Assembly (NCBI RefSeq): GCF_024704835.1
Contig: NZ_JAMXBE010000010.1
Coordinates: forward strand, 62,001-126,000
Length of the DNA: 64,000 nt
Reading direction: 5' to 3'
From: Parapedobacter tibetensis
GTDB lineage: Bacteria; Bacteroidota; Bacteroidia; Sphingobacteriales; Sphingobacteriaceae
Shown here: piece after piece, positions 16,840 through 26,114 of the stretch
How positions within the stretch are numbered: position 1 is the first letter of the stretch
Layout: every line of letters begins with the position of its first letter
Program-made: the position numbers and the translations under genes
The notes under the pieces: generated by a model
Database searches by the model: none
Told to the model about the DNA's origin: nothing
What the model saw: only the letters and a program-made list of their open reading frames with translations

Positions 16840-18276
16840 GTGTATATGAAACAGGTAAATATCTTGATAACATTCATCCTGGGATGTCTGCTATTTTTTA
16901 TAGCTGAAACAAACGGCCAGGCTATCAGCAATGATGATTACGAAGGGGCTAAACAGGCTCCCAATATCCTGGTTCTTATCGCTGATGATTGGGGGTATCC
17001 AAATGCTGGTGCCTATGGAGACAACGTCGTTCAGACCCCCAACTTTGACAGAATTGCCAAGCAAGGAGTGCTGTTCACAAATGCATTTACTACACCATCA
17101 TGTTCTCCTTCACGAGCTTCTTTGCTTACCGGACAGTGGCCTCATCAGCTTGAGGAAGGCGTTCATCTAAAGGGTTTCTTAAATAAAGAGTTCCCCAATT
17201 ATGTGGAATTGTTGGCCAAGCAAGGGTATGCAACCGGGCTTTCTAAGAAAGGCTGGGGCCCGGGAAAATATCAACTTGGTGGCTACGAGCATAATCCGGC
17301 TGGACCAACATATCCAAATTTCGAAACGTTCTTTGAAAATAAGTCAACAGACCAACCTTTTTGCTTTTGGTTTGGAAGCCATGATCCACATCGGCCTTAT
17401 GAAAAGGATAGCGGGATTAAATCGGGAAGGTCAGCAGCGGATGTACAAGTTCCTGCTTTTTTGCCCGACAATTCAGTGGTAAGAGGCGATATACTGGATT
17501 ACTATCATGAAATAGAACGATTTGACCACGATGTTGGGGAAATTCTTGCGATTTTGGAAGCAGCGGGCGAACTTGATAACACATTGATTGTAGTAACCGG
17601 AGATAATGGTATGCCTTTCCCTCGGGCAAAGGCAAATCTGTACGATACGGGTACACACATACCATTAGCAATATCCTGGCCTGCCCGAATAAAACCGGCA
17701 CAGCTTCGTGCAGATTTTGTCAGCTTCGTTGATTTAGCACCTACTTTTTTAGCATCAGCGGGCATACAAGTCCCAGATGCGATGACGGGGACGAATTTGC
17801 TTTCATTAATGACAGGAGGAAAAGATGTTGTCAAACGCGACAAGATGTTTGTGGAACGCGAGCGACACGCATACGTCCGTGAAGGGAATGTTGGTTACCC
17901 TTCGCGAGGTATTCGTACAAAGGACTTTTTGTATATCCGGAATTTCAGATCGGATCGTTGGCCCGCGGGCGATCCGGAAATCGGTACCAGACGTTTTGGA
18001 GATATAGATAAATCACCAACCAAAGATTATATGATGATCCATAAAGATGATCCCGAAATTGCTCCGTTTTTTGAGCGGGCATTTATGAAAAGGCCTGCAG
18101 AAGAGCTTTACGATCTGACGGTTGACCCCGATCAGCTGACCAATGTTGTTGGAGAAAAGCAATATGCGGCAGTTCGCAAGCAGTTGAGCCACGAGTTAAA
18201 CCGCTGGATGCAGGAAACGAATGATCCTCGTTTGAATAATGGGGGCGACTATCTTGAGGACTACCCCTATCAGTAA
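16840..18276 (+). CDS. Type I sulfatase (S1 family)
   Basis: A 478-residue exported protein (signal MKQVNILITFILGCLLFFIAETNGQA; the start may be Met3 at 16846). It begins the sulfatase fold with NILVLIADDWGYPNAGAYG, where the two Asp bind calcium. The formylglycine motif is CSPSR at Cys88 (SCSPSRASLLTG). Further features are the HDPHRPYE segment and TGDNGMPFPRAKANLYD. Cys-type sulfatases need an anaerobic maturase (anSME) or FGE, neither of which is encoded here. It removes sulfate esters from a glycan. It looks richer in A+T and different in codon use from the genes before and after it, which may mean a separate origin. It ends locus 1; the next promoter starts 26 bp after its stop. Confidence 0.92.
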   Translation: MYMKQVNILITFILGCLLFFIAETNGQAISNDDYEGAKQAPNILVLIADDWGYPNAGAYGDNVVQTPNFDRIAKQGVLFTNAFTTPSCSPSRASLLTGQWPHQLEEGVHLKGFLNKEFPNYVELLAKQGYATGLSKKGWGPGKYQLGGYEHNPAGPTYPNFETFFENKSTDQPFCFWFGSHDPHRPYEKDSGIKSGRSAADVQVPAFLPDNSVVRGDILDYYHEIERFDHDVGEILAILEAAGELDNTLIVVTGDNGMPFPRAKANLYDTGTHIPLAISWPARIKPAQLRADFVSFVDLAPTFLASAGIQVPDAMTGTNLLSLMTGGKDVVKRDKMFVERERHAYVREGNVGYPSRGIRTKDFLYIRNFRSDRWPAGDPEIGTRRFGDIDKSPTKDYMMIHKDDPEIAPFFERAFMKRPAEELYDLTVDPDQLTNVVGEKQYAAVRKQLSHELNRWMQETNDPRLNNGGDYLEDYPYQ

Positions 18277-18301
18277 ATAGCCGTAAAAAAGACTGTGAAT
18301 T

Positions 18302-18348
18302 TTTGCAAATAACAATAACCCTAGTATAATTATCAATATGTAGATCAT
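18302..18348 (+). promoter_or_regulatory. Operator-bearing promoter of the second SusCD locus
   Basis: TTTG (18302-18305), 19-bp spacer and TATAATTA (18325-18332, weak fit to TAnnTTTG). Five bases later is ATGTAGATCAT (18338-18348), ATGT-N3-ACAT with one change. The surrounding 25 bp (ATCAATATGTAGrTCATAATA) are almost the same as at the promoter before 44325. Confidence 0.65.
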
Positions 18349-18405
18349 AATAACTTTAAATATTTTGATCCATTGGGATTGAAATAATAGCATTGCAACT
18401 GTTGT

Positions 18406-18436
18406 AACCAATTAATAACCAATTAATAACCAATTT
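18406..18436 (+). repeat. AACCAATTAAT direct repeat in the SusC leader
   Basis: Two exact 11-bp units (18406-18416, 18417-18427) and a third partial unit AACCAATTT (18428-18436) stand in tandem, ending 13 bp before the SusC start. Related AACCAATTA sequences occur in several other leaders here, so this may be a transcript leader element. It could also be simple AT-rich drift. Confidence 0.6.
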
Positions 18437-18449
18437 AACCTAATATAAT

Positions 18450-21400
18450 ATGTATGCAAAGATTATTTGCCTGTTTTTGGCAGGATTCCTTTTTTCCGTT
18501 TCATACGGAGCGAAGGTAGACCGTGATCGTTTACCGGAGGATTTGACTGGAGTGTATTTCGACGTCGGGGTGCGAGGAACTGTACGGGACACGGCTGGGA
18601 ATGCACTGCCCGGTGTCTCTGTCGTCGTAAAAGGTAGGACCACGATTGGCACGACAACGGATTTAAACGGAAAATATTTCCTTGAAGTGCCGGATGGTGC
18701 AACGCTGGTCTTTAGTCTTATTGGGTTTGAGATGCAGGAAATACCGGTAGACGGTAGGGAATTGATCGATGTTTCACTTACGGAAGCCACTTCCATGTTG
18801 GATGATGTGGTTGTCGTAGCTTTCGGAACCCAAAAGAAACAGGATGTGATCGGCGCCGTGACCAGTATCAACCCCTCGGAACTCAAAGTGCCTTCCAGTA
18901 ACCTGACGACAGCTCTTGCCGGCCGGTTGGCCGGAGTCATCGCCTACCAGCGTAGTGGCGAACCCGGGCAGGACAACGCTGACTTCTTTATCCGGGGGGT
19001 CACCACGTTTGGTTACAAGGTGGATCCCCTGATCCTCATCGATGGCGTGGAATTTTCGTCCAGGGATTTGGCTAGGGTGCAGCCGGATGATATTGCGAGT
19101 TTCTCCATCATGAAAGATGCCACGGCTACGGCATTGTATGGGGCGAGGGGCGCCAATGGGGTGATATTGGTGACCACCAAGGAGGGAAAAGAGGGGAAAG
19201 CCAAAATGTCGTTCCGTTTGGAAAACTCGATTTCCACCCCTACGAAGAATATCGAAATGGCGGATCCGATTACGTATATGTTGTTGCATAATGAAGCGAC
19301 GACCACCCGGAACCCAGCGGTTGAGCCGCTATATCACCAAAGCAAAATTGACAATACCATCGCCGGTACCAATCCCTACATGTATCCGGCTACCGACTGG
19401 CGGGAAGCGTTGTTCAAGGACTATACCATGAACCAGCGGGCGAATTTAAGCGTAAGCGGCGGCGGCCAGATCGCCCGCTATTACATTGCGGGTACCTACA
19501 ACCAGGACAACGGTGTGCTGAAAGTAGACGGACGCAATAATTTCAACAACAACATCGACCTGACGAGCTATTTGCTGCGGTCGAATGTCAATATCAATGT
19601 CACCAAAACCACCGAGGTAGGTGTGCGTTTGTATGGTTCATTTGACGATTACACCGGGCCGATTGACGGGGGCACGGGGCTGTACAGAAAGGTCATGCGT
19701 GCCGATCCCGTGATGTTCCCACCCTATTATCCGGTCATGTCGGGCTATGAGCATGTGCAACACATCATGTTTGGGGGCTCGGTGGAAGGGGGTATCAATC
19801 CATATGCCGACATGGTGAAAGGCTATAAAGACTATTCACGTTCGTTGATGCTGGCCCAGTTTGAGGTAAAGCAGGACCTGTCTTTCTTCACCGAAGGCTT
19901 GACGTTCAGGGCGCTGGGCAATACCAACAGGGAAGCTTACTTTGAGGTGTCCCGCTCGTACAATCCGTTTTTATATCAGGCCGCGGCATACAACAAGGCA
20001 AATGACACGTACCAATTAGAGCCCCTCAATGAAACTGAGGGTACAGATTATTTGGCTTATGACGCCCAGCCGGAAGATAATATTATCTCTGCCGCGTTTT
20101 ACTTAGAGTCAGCCCTTAACTATACCCGCACGTTCCGGGATAAGCATGGGCTAAGCGGCATGTTGGTGTACATCATGCGCCAAACGCTGAATGGCAACGC
20201 CGAGGACCTCCAGCGATCCCTCCCGTTCCGCAACCTGGGCCTTTCGGGCAGGGCTACCTACGCTTATGACAGCCGTTATTTTGCCGAATTCAACTTCGGA
20301 TACAACGGCTCTGAGCGCTTCCACTCCGATTACCGGTTTGGGTTTTTCCCTGCCGGCGGGGTGGCCTGGCATGTTTCCAATGAGAAATTCTGGCAACCAT
20401 TGGAGTCGGTCATGCCCTTATTCAAGCTGCGGGCCACCTACGGATTGGTAGGCAACGATGCCATTGGTGGTCCGGAGGATCGTTTCTTCTACCTATCCGA
20501 CGTTGATATGAACGTATCCGGTAGAGGCGCCACTTTTGGTACGGACAATGGACGATCCTTGTCGGGAGTGGAGATCAGGCGATATGACAATAAGGATATT
20601 ACCTGGGAAACTGCCGAAAAGGTCAACCTGGGGGTTGAGCTGAACTTGTTCAACAAGATTGGTGTCCAGGCGGATTTCTTTTCGGAGTATCGGCGCAACA
20701 TCCTGATGACACGGGCCTCCATTCCCCAATACATGGGGTTGTCTGCCGACGTGCGGGCCAATGTGGGCGAGGCGGCCGGCCGGGGCATGGACTTGTCCGT
20801 GGATTATAATCATCATTTTGGCCATGATTTTTGGATCACGGCACGGGGCAATTTCACGTATGCGACCAGCGAATACAAAGTATACGAGGAGCCCGAATAC
20901 GAAACCGAATGGTGGAAGTCGCGTGTGGGTTATTCGCTGCGCCAACAGTTCGGCTACATTGCCGAGCGCTTGTTTGTGGATGACCGCGAGGTGGCCAACT
21001 CGCCCACCCAGAGCTTTGGCAACATTGTGATGGGGGGCGATATTAAATACCGTGACGTCAACGGGGACGGGCAGATTACGGCATTGGATATGGTGCCAAT
21101 AGGCAACCCGACCGTCCCGGAGATCGTTTATGGCTTTGGCTTTTCGGCCGGGTTCAGGAAGTTTGACCTGTCTGCTTTCTTCCAGGGGCTTACCGGAGAG
21201 TCTTTCTGGATCAACGTGAGACCACGTTCTGCCACCAATTTGGATTCAACCATCCCATTCGTGAACAACAGCCAGTTGCTGAAAGCGTATGCCGATGACC
21301 ATTGGTCCGAAAGGGATGGCAATGTGATGGCCCTATGGCCGCGCCTGAGCACTGCGTCCAATCCGAACACCCAACAGACGAGCACCTGGTTTATGCGGGA

Positions 21401-21617
21401 TGGGACGTTCCTGCGCCTGAAGACCGCGGAATTTGGCTATACGTTCGATCAAAAACAATTGAGTAGGCTCGGCATGGAGAGCCTGCGGCTGTACCTGAGC
21501 GGCATCAACCTGCTGAGCTGGAGCCGGTTCAAACTGTGGGATGTGGAGATGGCCGGCAACGGGCTGGGATATCCTGTTCAGCGCGTGTTCAATATGGGCG
21601 TGCAGGTGTCATTTTAA
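18450..21617 (+). CDS. SusC/RagA-type TonB-linked outer membrane transporter (locus 2)
   Basis: A 1055-residue protein with a signal peptide (MYAKIICLFLAGFLFSVSYG), a short linker, a CarboxypepD_reg-like domain (about 40-113: VRGTVRDTAGNALPGVSVVVKG...LIGFEMQEI) and the signature VVVVAFGTQKKQDVIGAV. The plug follows (DFFIRGVTTFGYKVDPLILIDG, ATALYGARGANGVILVTTK), then the barrel, ending GVQVSF. It imports a glycan fragment with the SusD encoded 13 bp downstream. It differs strongly from the SusC at 4142 in the plug and barrel, so a different ligand is expected. Expression probably starts at the operator-bearing promoter 18302-18348. Confidence 0.95.
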   Translation: MYAKIICLFLAGFLFSVSYGAKVDRDRLPEDLTGVYFDVGVRGTVRDTAGNALPGVSVVVKGRTTIGTTTDLNGKYFLEVPDGATLVFSLIGFEMQEIPVDGRELIDVSLTEATSMLDDVVVVAFGTQKKQDVIGAVTSINPSELKVPSSNLTTALAGRLAGVIAYQRSGEPGQDNADFFIRGVTTFGYKVDPLILIDGVEFSSRDLARVQPDDIASFSIMKDATATALYGARGANGVILVTTKEGKEGKAKMSFRLENSISTPTKNIEMADPITYMLLHNEATTTRNPAVEPLYHQSKIDNTIAGTNPYMYPATDWREALFKDYTMNQRANLSVSGGGQIARYYIAGTYNQDNGVLKVDGRNNFNNNIDLTSYLLRSNVNINVTKTTEVGVRLYGSFDDYTGPIDGGTGLYRKVMRADPVMFPPYYPVMSGYEHVQHIMFGGSVEGGINPYADMVKGYKDYSRSLMLAQFEVKQDLSFFTEGLTFRALGNTNREAYFEVSRSYNPFLYQAAAYNKANDTYQLEPLNETEGTDYLAYDAQPEDNIISAAFYLESALNYTRTFRDKHGLSGMLVYIMRQTLNGNAEDLQRSLPFRNLGLSGRATYAYDSRYFAEFNFGYNGSERFHSDYRFGFFPAGGVAWHVSNEKFWQPLESVMPLFKLRATYGLVGNDAIGGPEDRFFYLSDVDMNVSGRGATFGTDNGRSLSGVEIRRYDNKDITWETAEKVNLGVELNLFNKIGVQADFFSEYRRNILMTRASIPQYMGLSADVRANVGEAAGRGMDLSVDYNHHFGHDFWITARGNFTYATSEYKVYEEPEYETEWWKSRVGYSLRQQFGYIAERLFVDDREVANSPTQSFGNIVMGGDIKYRDVNGDGQITALDMVPIGNPTVPEIVYGFGFSAGFRKFDLSAFFQGLTGESFWINVRPRSATNLDSTIPFVNNSQLLKAYADDHWSERDGNVMALWPRLSTASNPNTQQTSTWFMRDGTFLRLKTAEFGYTFDQKQLSRLGMESLRLYLSGINLLSWSRFKLWDVEMAGNGLGYPVQRVFNMGVQVSF

Positions 21618-21630
21618 AAATTAAAGAATC

Positions 21631-23511
21631 ATGAAACTGAAAATCATAATCCTTTCGATTGCAATATTTTGTGCTTCGTGCAACTACCTGGATGTCGTTC
21701 CGGATAACGTAGCCACACTCGACAATGCGTTCAACATGCGCAATGCTGCAGAGAAGTACCTGTTTACCTGTTACTCTTGGGTGCCGAATGATGGTCTGTA
21801 CTACGGGACTAATCCGGGCTTCACCGCTGGAGACGAAATGTGGTTTCTCACCAATATTACCGATCAGCAGTATGCCTGGCGCATCGCCACGGGCAACCAG
21901 AATGTGGTGAATCCATTGGTCAATTTCTGGAGTGGAGAACAGGGCGGAGTAAACCTGTACCGAGGCATCCGGGAGTGCAATATTTTCTTGGAGAATATCC
22001 AGTCCGTGCCTGATATGCCGGAATGGGAAAAGGCCCTATGGAGCGCGGAAGTCAAGTTCCTGAAGGCCTATTACCATTTCCATTTGTTGCGCATGTACGG
22101 GCCGATTCCGTTGATGCGGGAAAACATGCCGATTTCGGCTAGCGTGGCCGAGGTGAAATCGGTGCTGCGTAATCCGGTGGATGAATGTTTCGACTATGTC
22201 GTTGAGCTGCTCGATGAGGCGGCCGCCGTGCTGCCGAATACGGTACAGTTCGATATAGAGCAGGGTGGGCGGGCCACAAAGCCTATTGCATTGACGTTGA
22301 AAGCGTACGTACTCGTGACGGCGGCCAGCCCCTTATTCAATGGCAACACCGATTATGCCAATTACAAAGATCCTAATGGTCAGGTCTTTTTCAATCAGAC
22401 CGACCAACCTGAAAAATGGCAGCGGGCAGCCGATGCCTGCAGGGAGGCCATTGAGCTTTGTCATGACACTGGGCATGAGTTATACAAATTCCATTCAGGT
22501 TCCGGCCAAAATCTTTCTACGGAGACGATTAGGGAATTAAGTTTGCGGAACCCCTTGACCCAAAAGTGGAACAGCGAGCAGATATGGACCAACACACAGG
22601 CTACAGCCGGCATCATGCAAAGTGCAGCACAAGCCAAATTGGTAAGTGGTTCCTCTATGCCTGGATCAAGATTGGCTCCTCCGCTTAAAATTGCCGAAGT
22701 GTTCTACACCAAAAATGGGGTGCCCATCAATGAGGATACCGAATACGAATACAACAACCGATACACGCTGCGGCGCTCGGAAGAAAGTGACCGGCTGTAC
22801 CTGAAGCCCGGCGAAGACATTCCGGTGTTACACTTCGACCGTGAATCGCGCTTTTATGCCTTTTTGGGTTTTGATCAGGGCAGGTGGTACGGCGGGGCGT
22901 GGAACACTGACGACGAGATTATGTATGTAGACGCCAAAGCTGGTGGCATCGCCTCCAGTGCAGGCATCAACAACCGATCTGCCACAGGGTACTGGCCGAA
23001 GAAAATTGCGAATTACCTCAACACGATGACTTCGAGTACTTCTACCACTCAGAATTACCCCTGGCCGACGTTCCGTCTGGCCGACTTGTATCTCCTGTAT
23101 GCCGAGGCACTTAATGAGGTGGGTGGTCCCAGCGACGAGGTATACGAATACCTGGACTTGATTCGCGAGCGAGCGGGCTTGCCGACCGTGGAGGACGCTT
23201 GGACAAATCATTCCACCCAAGCGACCAAACATACCACGCAGCTGGGTTTACGGGAAATCATTCATCAGGAACGCATGATTGAACTGATGTTCGAAGGCAA
23301 ACGCTGGTGGGACCTGAAGCGTTGGAAAAAGGCACCCCAGGTGCTGAACCAACCCATTACGGGGTGGGACATCTACCAGGAAGAGGCGGTGACCTATTAC
23401 CGGGTACGAGTAGTGTTCAACCAGGAGTTTAGGCAGCGCGACTATTTCTGGCCCATCAAGGAATCCGAATTGCTGGTCAACCGGAACCTGGTGCAAAGCC
23501 CGGGATGGTAA
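21631..23511 (+). CDS. SusD/RagB-type surface lipoprotein (locus 2)
   Basis: A 626-residue lipoprotein (CASC, Cys17), longer than the usual 500-550 residues. It has the N-terminal SusD part (NYLDVVPDNVATLDNAFNMRNAAEKYLFTCYSW), the helices WSAEVKFLKAYYHFHLLRMYGPIPLM, and the C-terminal motifs FRLADLYLLYAEALNEVGG, ERMIELMFEGKRWWDLKRWKKA and YFWPIKESEL. The extra length is in the middle, between about 250 and 430, where SusD proteins carry ligand-binding loops. It pairs with the SusC immediately upstream. Confidence 0.95.
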   Translation: MKLKIIILSIAIFCASCNYLDVVPDNVATLDNAFNMRNAAEKYLFTCYSWVPNDGLYYGTNPGFTAGDEMWFLTNITDQQYAWRIATGNQNVVNPLVNFWSGEQGGVNLYRGIRECNIFLENIQSVPDMPEWEKALWSAEVKFLKAYYHFHLLRMYGPIPLMRENMPISASVAEVKSVLRNPVDECFDYVVELLDEAAAVLPNTVQFDIEQGGRATKPIALTLKAYVLVTAASPLFNGNTDYANYKDPNGQVFFNQTDQPEKWQRAADACREAIELCHDTGHELYKFHSGSGQNLSTETIRELSLRNPLTQKWNSEQIWTNTQATAGIMQSAAQAKLVSGSSMPGSRLAPPLKIAEVFYTKNGVPINEDTEYEYNNRYTLRRSEESDRLYLKPGEDIPVLHFDRESRFYAFLGFDQGRWYGGAWNTDDEIMYVDAKAGGIASSAGINNRSATGYWPKKIANYLNTMTSSTSTTQNYPWPTFRLADLYLLYAEALNEVGGPSDEVYEYLDLIRERAGLPTVEDAWTNHSTQATKHTTQLGLREIIHQERMIELMFEGKRWWDLKRWKKAPQVLNQPITGWDIYQEEAVTYYRVRVVFNQEFRQRDYFWPIKESELLVNRNLVQSPGW

Positions 23512-23555
23512 AGGTTATGAAAAAAATAACATTGGAACTTTAAAACACTCGTTTT

Positions 23556-24770
23556 ATGAACACGTATAAAACATTGATAATATTTGGAATAGCCCTATTG
23601 TTTCTGAGATGCTCGGAAGAACGGCTAAAGCCCGTTAATGATGATGACCATGTGCCGCCGCCCGTCTCCAACGTACAGGTAGAAAACATCCCGGGAGGCG
23701 CATCCATTGCCTATAACCTGCCGCCCGGAGGCAAAACGCTGTACGTCCTGGCCGAATGGGATCTGGCCAATGGCCAGGTAGCGACCGCACAGGCATCGTA
23801 CTATAGCAACTCGGTGCGGGTGGAAGGGTTTGGCGACACGCAGGCCCGTTCCATCCGGCTATACACCGTGGGCAGGAACCAGAAACGATCCACACTGGTG
23901 ACAGTACAAGTCAACCCCCTCACGCCACCGATCCAGCAAATTATCGAATCCTTCGACATACACGAGGACTTCGGTGGGCTGCGAATGGACTTTGCCAACA
24001 TCCACGAGGCAGATGTAGCCATCGAAGTGTCTACCGTGGATGATCTGGGCGACTGGGTATCGGTGGAGATTTTCTACACCAAACGCCTGGAAGGGCGGCT
24101 GTTTGTCCGTGGTTTCGATGCGGAAGAGCACCTGTTTGGGTTCACCGTCAGGGACCGGTGGGGAAATACGACGGACATGCGGACGAAAACGATTACTCCG
24201 TTGTTTGAAAAGGAATTGGACAAAAGCCTGTTCAGAACGATTCCCGCACTTCCAGGAGAAATGGGCGTGTATTCCGGTTCGGCGCTGAGCAATATATGGA
24301 GCGGCAACTACATGGGTGACAATAGCATTCCCTCCAATAGCTTTTTCCGTTCGGCCAATGCGCTGACCCTGCCCGCGCATTTGACGTTTGACCTGGGTGT
24401 CACCGCCAAGCTGGGCCGGTACGTCCTGTGGCAGCGCGGTGCTTATGTGTCGCCATATACATTTACATGGTCGGGAGGGGGGCCTCGCCGCTGGGAAGTG
24501 TGGGGAAGGGCCGACCTGCCTACAACCGGTAGCATGGACGGCTGGACCAAGCTGATGGACTGCGAGATCATTAAGCCATCTGGAACGCCCCCTGGGACGA
24601 CCCCTGTTCCCATTGAAGATGTCGAACTTGCCCAGGCCGGACATGAATTTTCATTCGACCCGGATTTGCCGACCGTGCGATACATCCGGATCCGGCTGCT
24701 GAGCAACTGGGGCGGGTTACAATATATCAACTTTGCCGAAGTGAGTTTCTTCGGGGATCCCGGTCAATAA
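23556..24770 (+). CDS. Surface glycan-binding lipoprotein, DUF4959/DUF5126/DUF5000 type
   Basis: A 404-residue lipoprotein (lipobox FLRC, Cys19). Domain order as I read it: an N-terminal fibronectin-like DUF4959 (PPPVSNVQVENIPGGASIAYNLPP, about 36-125), a central DUF5126-like sandwich (about 130-215) and a C-terminal DUF5000 discoidin-like domain (about 225-400: SLFRTIPALPG..., IWSGNYMGDN, PRRWEVWGRADLP, VRYIRIRLLSNWGG, FAEVSFFG). Such proteins sit next to SusCD pairs and bind glycan at the cell surface. It lies 44 bp after SusD and 24 bp before a protein with the same C-terminal domain, so the two probably act together. Names are from recall of the families; the three-domain layout is seen in the sequence. 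Confidence 0.8.
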   Translation: MNTYKTLIIFGIALLFLRCSEERLKPVNDDDHVPPPVSNVQVENIPGGASIAYNLPPGGKTLYVLAEWDLANGQVATAQASYYSNSVRVEGFGDTQARSIRLYTVGRNQKRSTLVTVQVNPLTPPIQQIIESFDIHEDFGGLRMDFANIHEADVAIEVSTVDDLGDWVSVEIFYTKRLEGRLFVRGFDAEEHLFGFTVRDRWGNTTDMRTKTITPLFEKELDKSLFRTIPALPGEMGVYSGSALSNIWSGNYMGDNSIPSNSFFRSANALTLPAHLTFDLGVTAKLGRYVLWQRGAYVSPYTFTWSGGGPRRWEVWGRADLPTTGSMDGWTKLMDCEIIKPSGTPPGTTPVPIEDVELAQAGHEFSFDPDLPTVRYIRIRLLSNWGGLQYINFAEVSFFGDPGQ

Positions 24771-24794
24771 GCATGAATCATTAAATGAACAATC

Positions 24795-26072
24795 ATGAAA
24801 AGAATTAATTACGGAATATATGGTTTCATCGTAGCGATAACCATATCCGGTTTTTTTGCCTGCCGCAAACAGGACGATACCTATCGGCAGTTTTTGGAAG
24901 GAGGGGAAATCGTGTATGTAGAGAAAGCCGACTCCTTGCGGGCATACTCGGGCAAAAACCGGGTGAAGCTTTCCTGGATTATTTTTTCGGACCCCGATGT
25001 GAGCCGTGCACGGATATTTTGGAATGATGGCGCGGATTCAACGGAGGTGGCCATTGCACGTACCACCGGTATCGATACGATTGAGGTCGTGTTGGATGAC
25101 CTGGCTGAGGGGTCATATACGTTCGATGTATACACCTATGACGATGCGGGCAATTCCTCCATCCAAGCCGATGTTTTTGCACAAGCGTATGGCGAAAACT
25201 ATGTTGCCTCGCTGCTCAACAGGGCGATACAACAGATTGGCTATAATAACGGTAAGTTGGAGCTAGCGTGGTACGGGGCAGATAACCAGGCCATCGGTAC
25301 GGAAGTGACCTATACGGATGTATCAGACATCCAACGGAAAGCTGATGTGCTTCCTGGCGATTCGGTTGCTGTACTGGCGGATTACAAGCCAAATAGCCCG
25401 TTTGAATATGTAACCTATTACAAGCCTGATTCGATGTCCATAGACACATTTTCTACCCACGCCAGCACGGTGGAGGTACAGATGCAGCACCATGAACATA
25501 TCGATTTGGATAAATCGCTGTTTTCACCGCTATACCTGCCGGGTGATGCACCGATCTGGGTGACCTCATCTTCAGAAGGTAATGACCTGTCTAACCTGTG
25601 GAGTGGGATATTTCTAGGCAGACAGGCTTCGAGCCGCGCCTGGTACCGTACCGCAGACGGTACCGGTATGCCCCAGCATTTCCAGTTTGATTTGGGGGTG
25701 AGCGCCAAGCTGAACAGCTTCAAATTGTTGCAACGGGGCGCGTTCGATCATGAGGCTTTAGTATACGCCAATGCCAACCCCCGCCGTTGGGAGGTTTGGG
25801 GAAGCAATGAACCAGCCGAGGACGGAAGCTATGATGGATGGGTCAAGTTAGCGGATTGTGAATCCCATAAGCCCTCCGGGACGCCCGTGGGGCAACGTAC
25901 ACCCGAAGATATCGCTTATGCGCAGGCCGGTGAAACGTTCCAGATTCCAGCCGACAAGCCACCTGTGCGATATATCCGGCTCCGGATACTGGAGACCTGG
26001 GGGAATACGACGGCGGTGTTTATCAGTGAGGTGTGGCTCAATGGTAGTTATTGGACGATTGTCCAGGAATGA
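24795..26072 (+). CDS. Surface glycan-binding lipoprotein, DUF4998/DUF5000 type
   Basis: A 425-residue lipoprotein (FFAC, Cys23). The N-terminal half (YSGKNRVKLSWIIFSDPDVSRARIFWNDG...GSYTFDVYTYDDAGNSS, about 48-130) looks like DUF4998. The C-terminal half (about 240-420) repeats the DUF5000 discoidin-like domain of the preceding gene product: LDKSLFSPLYLPGD, NLWSGIFLGRQ, FDLGVSAKLNSFKLLQRGA, PRRWEVWGSNEP and VRYIRLRILETWG. The two genes therefore arose in part by duplication of the C-terminal domain. It is the last clear glycan gene of locus 2; the next gene, 42 bp on, encodes an unrelated membrane protein. Confidence 0.8.
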   Translation: MKRINYGIYGFIVAITISGFFACRKQDDTYRQFLEGGEIVYVEKADSLRAYSGKNRVKLSWIIFSDPDVSRARIFWNDGADSTEVAIARTTGIDTIEVVLDDLAEGSYTFDVYTYDDAGNSSIQADVFAQAYGENYVASLLNRAIQQIGYNNGKLELAWYGADNQAIGTEVTYTDVSDIQRKADVLPGDSVAVLADYKPNSPFEYVTYYKPDSMSIDTFSTHASTVEVQMQHHEHIDLDKSLFSPLYLPGDAPIWVTSSSEGNDLSNLWSGIFLGRQASSRAWYRTADGTGMPQHFQFDLGVSAKLNSFKLLQRGAFDHEALVYANANPRRWEVWGSNEPAEDGSYDGWVKLADCESHKPSGTPVGQRTPEDIAYAQAGETFQIPADKPPVRYIRLRILETWGNTTAVFISEVWLNGSYWTIVQE

Positions 26073-26114
26073 GGGTGATCTAAATATGGTGGACACGTTA
26101 CCGATAATCAACGA

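Noticed and set aside
2914-18276. A complete sialic acid catabolic (nan/nag) operon
   Set aside because: No sialate lyase, ManNAc kinase/epimerase or GlcNAc-6-P deacetylase is encoded in the window; only release, epimerase-like and uptake functions are seen.
18406-18436. Tandem AACCAATTAAT units as a CRISPR or integration array
   Set aside because: Units are 11 bp with no spacers and lie directly before a SusC start; they fit a leader element instead.
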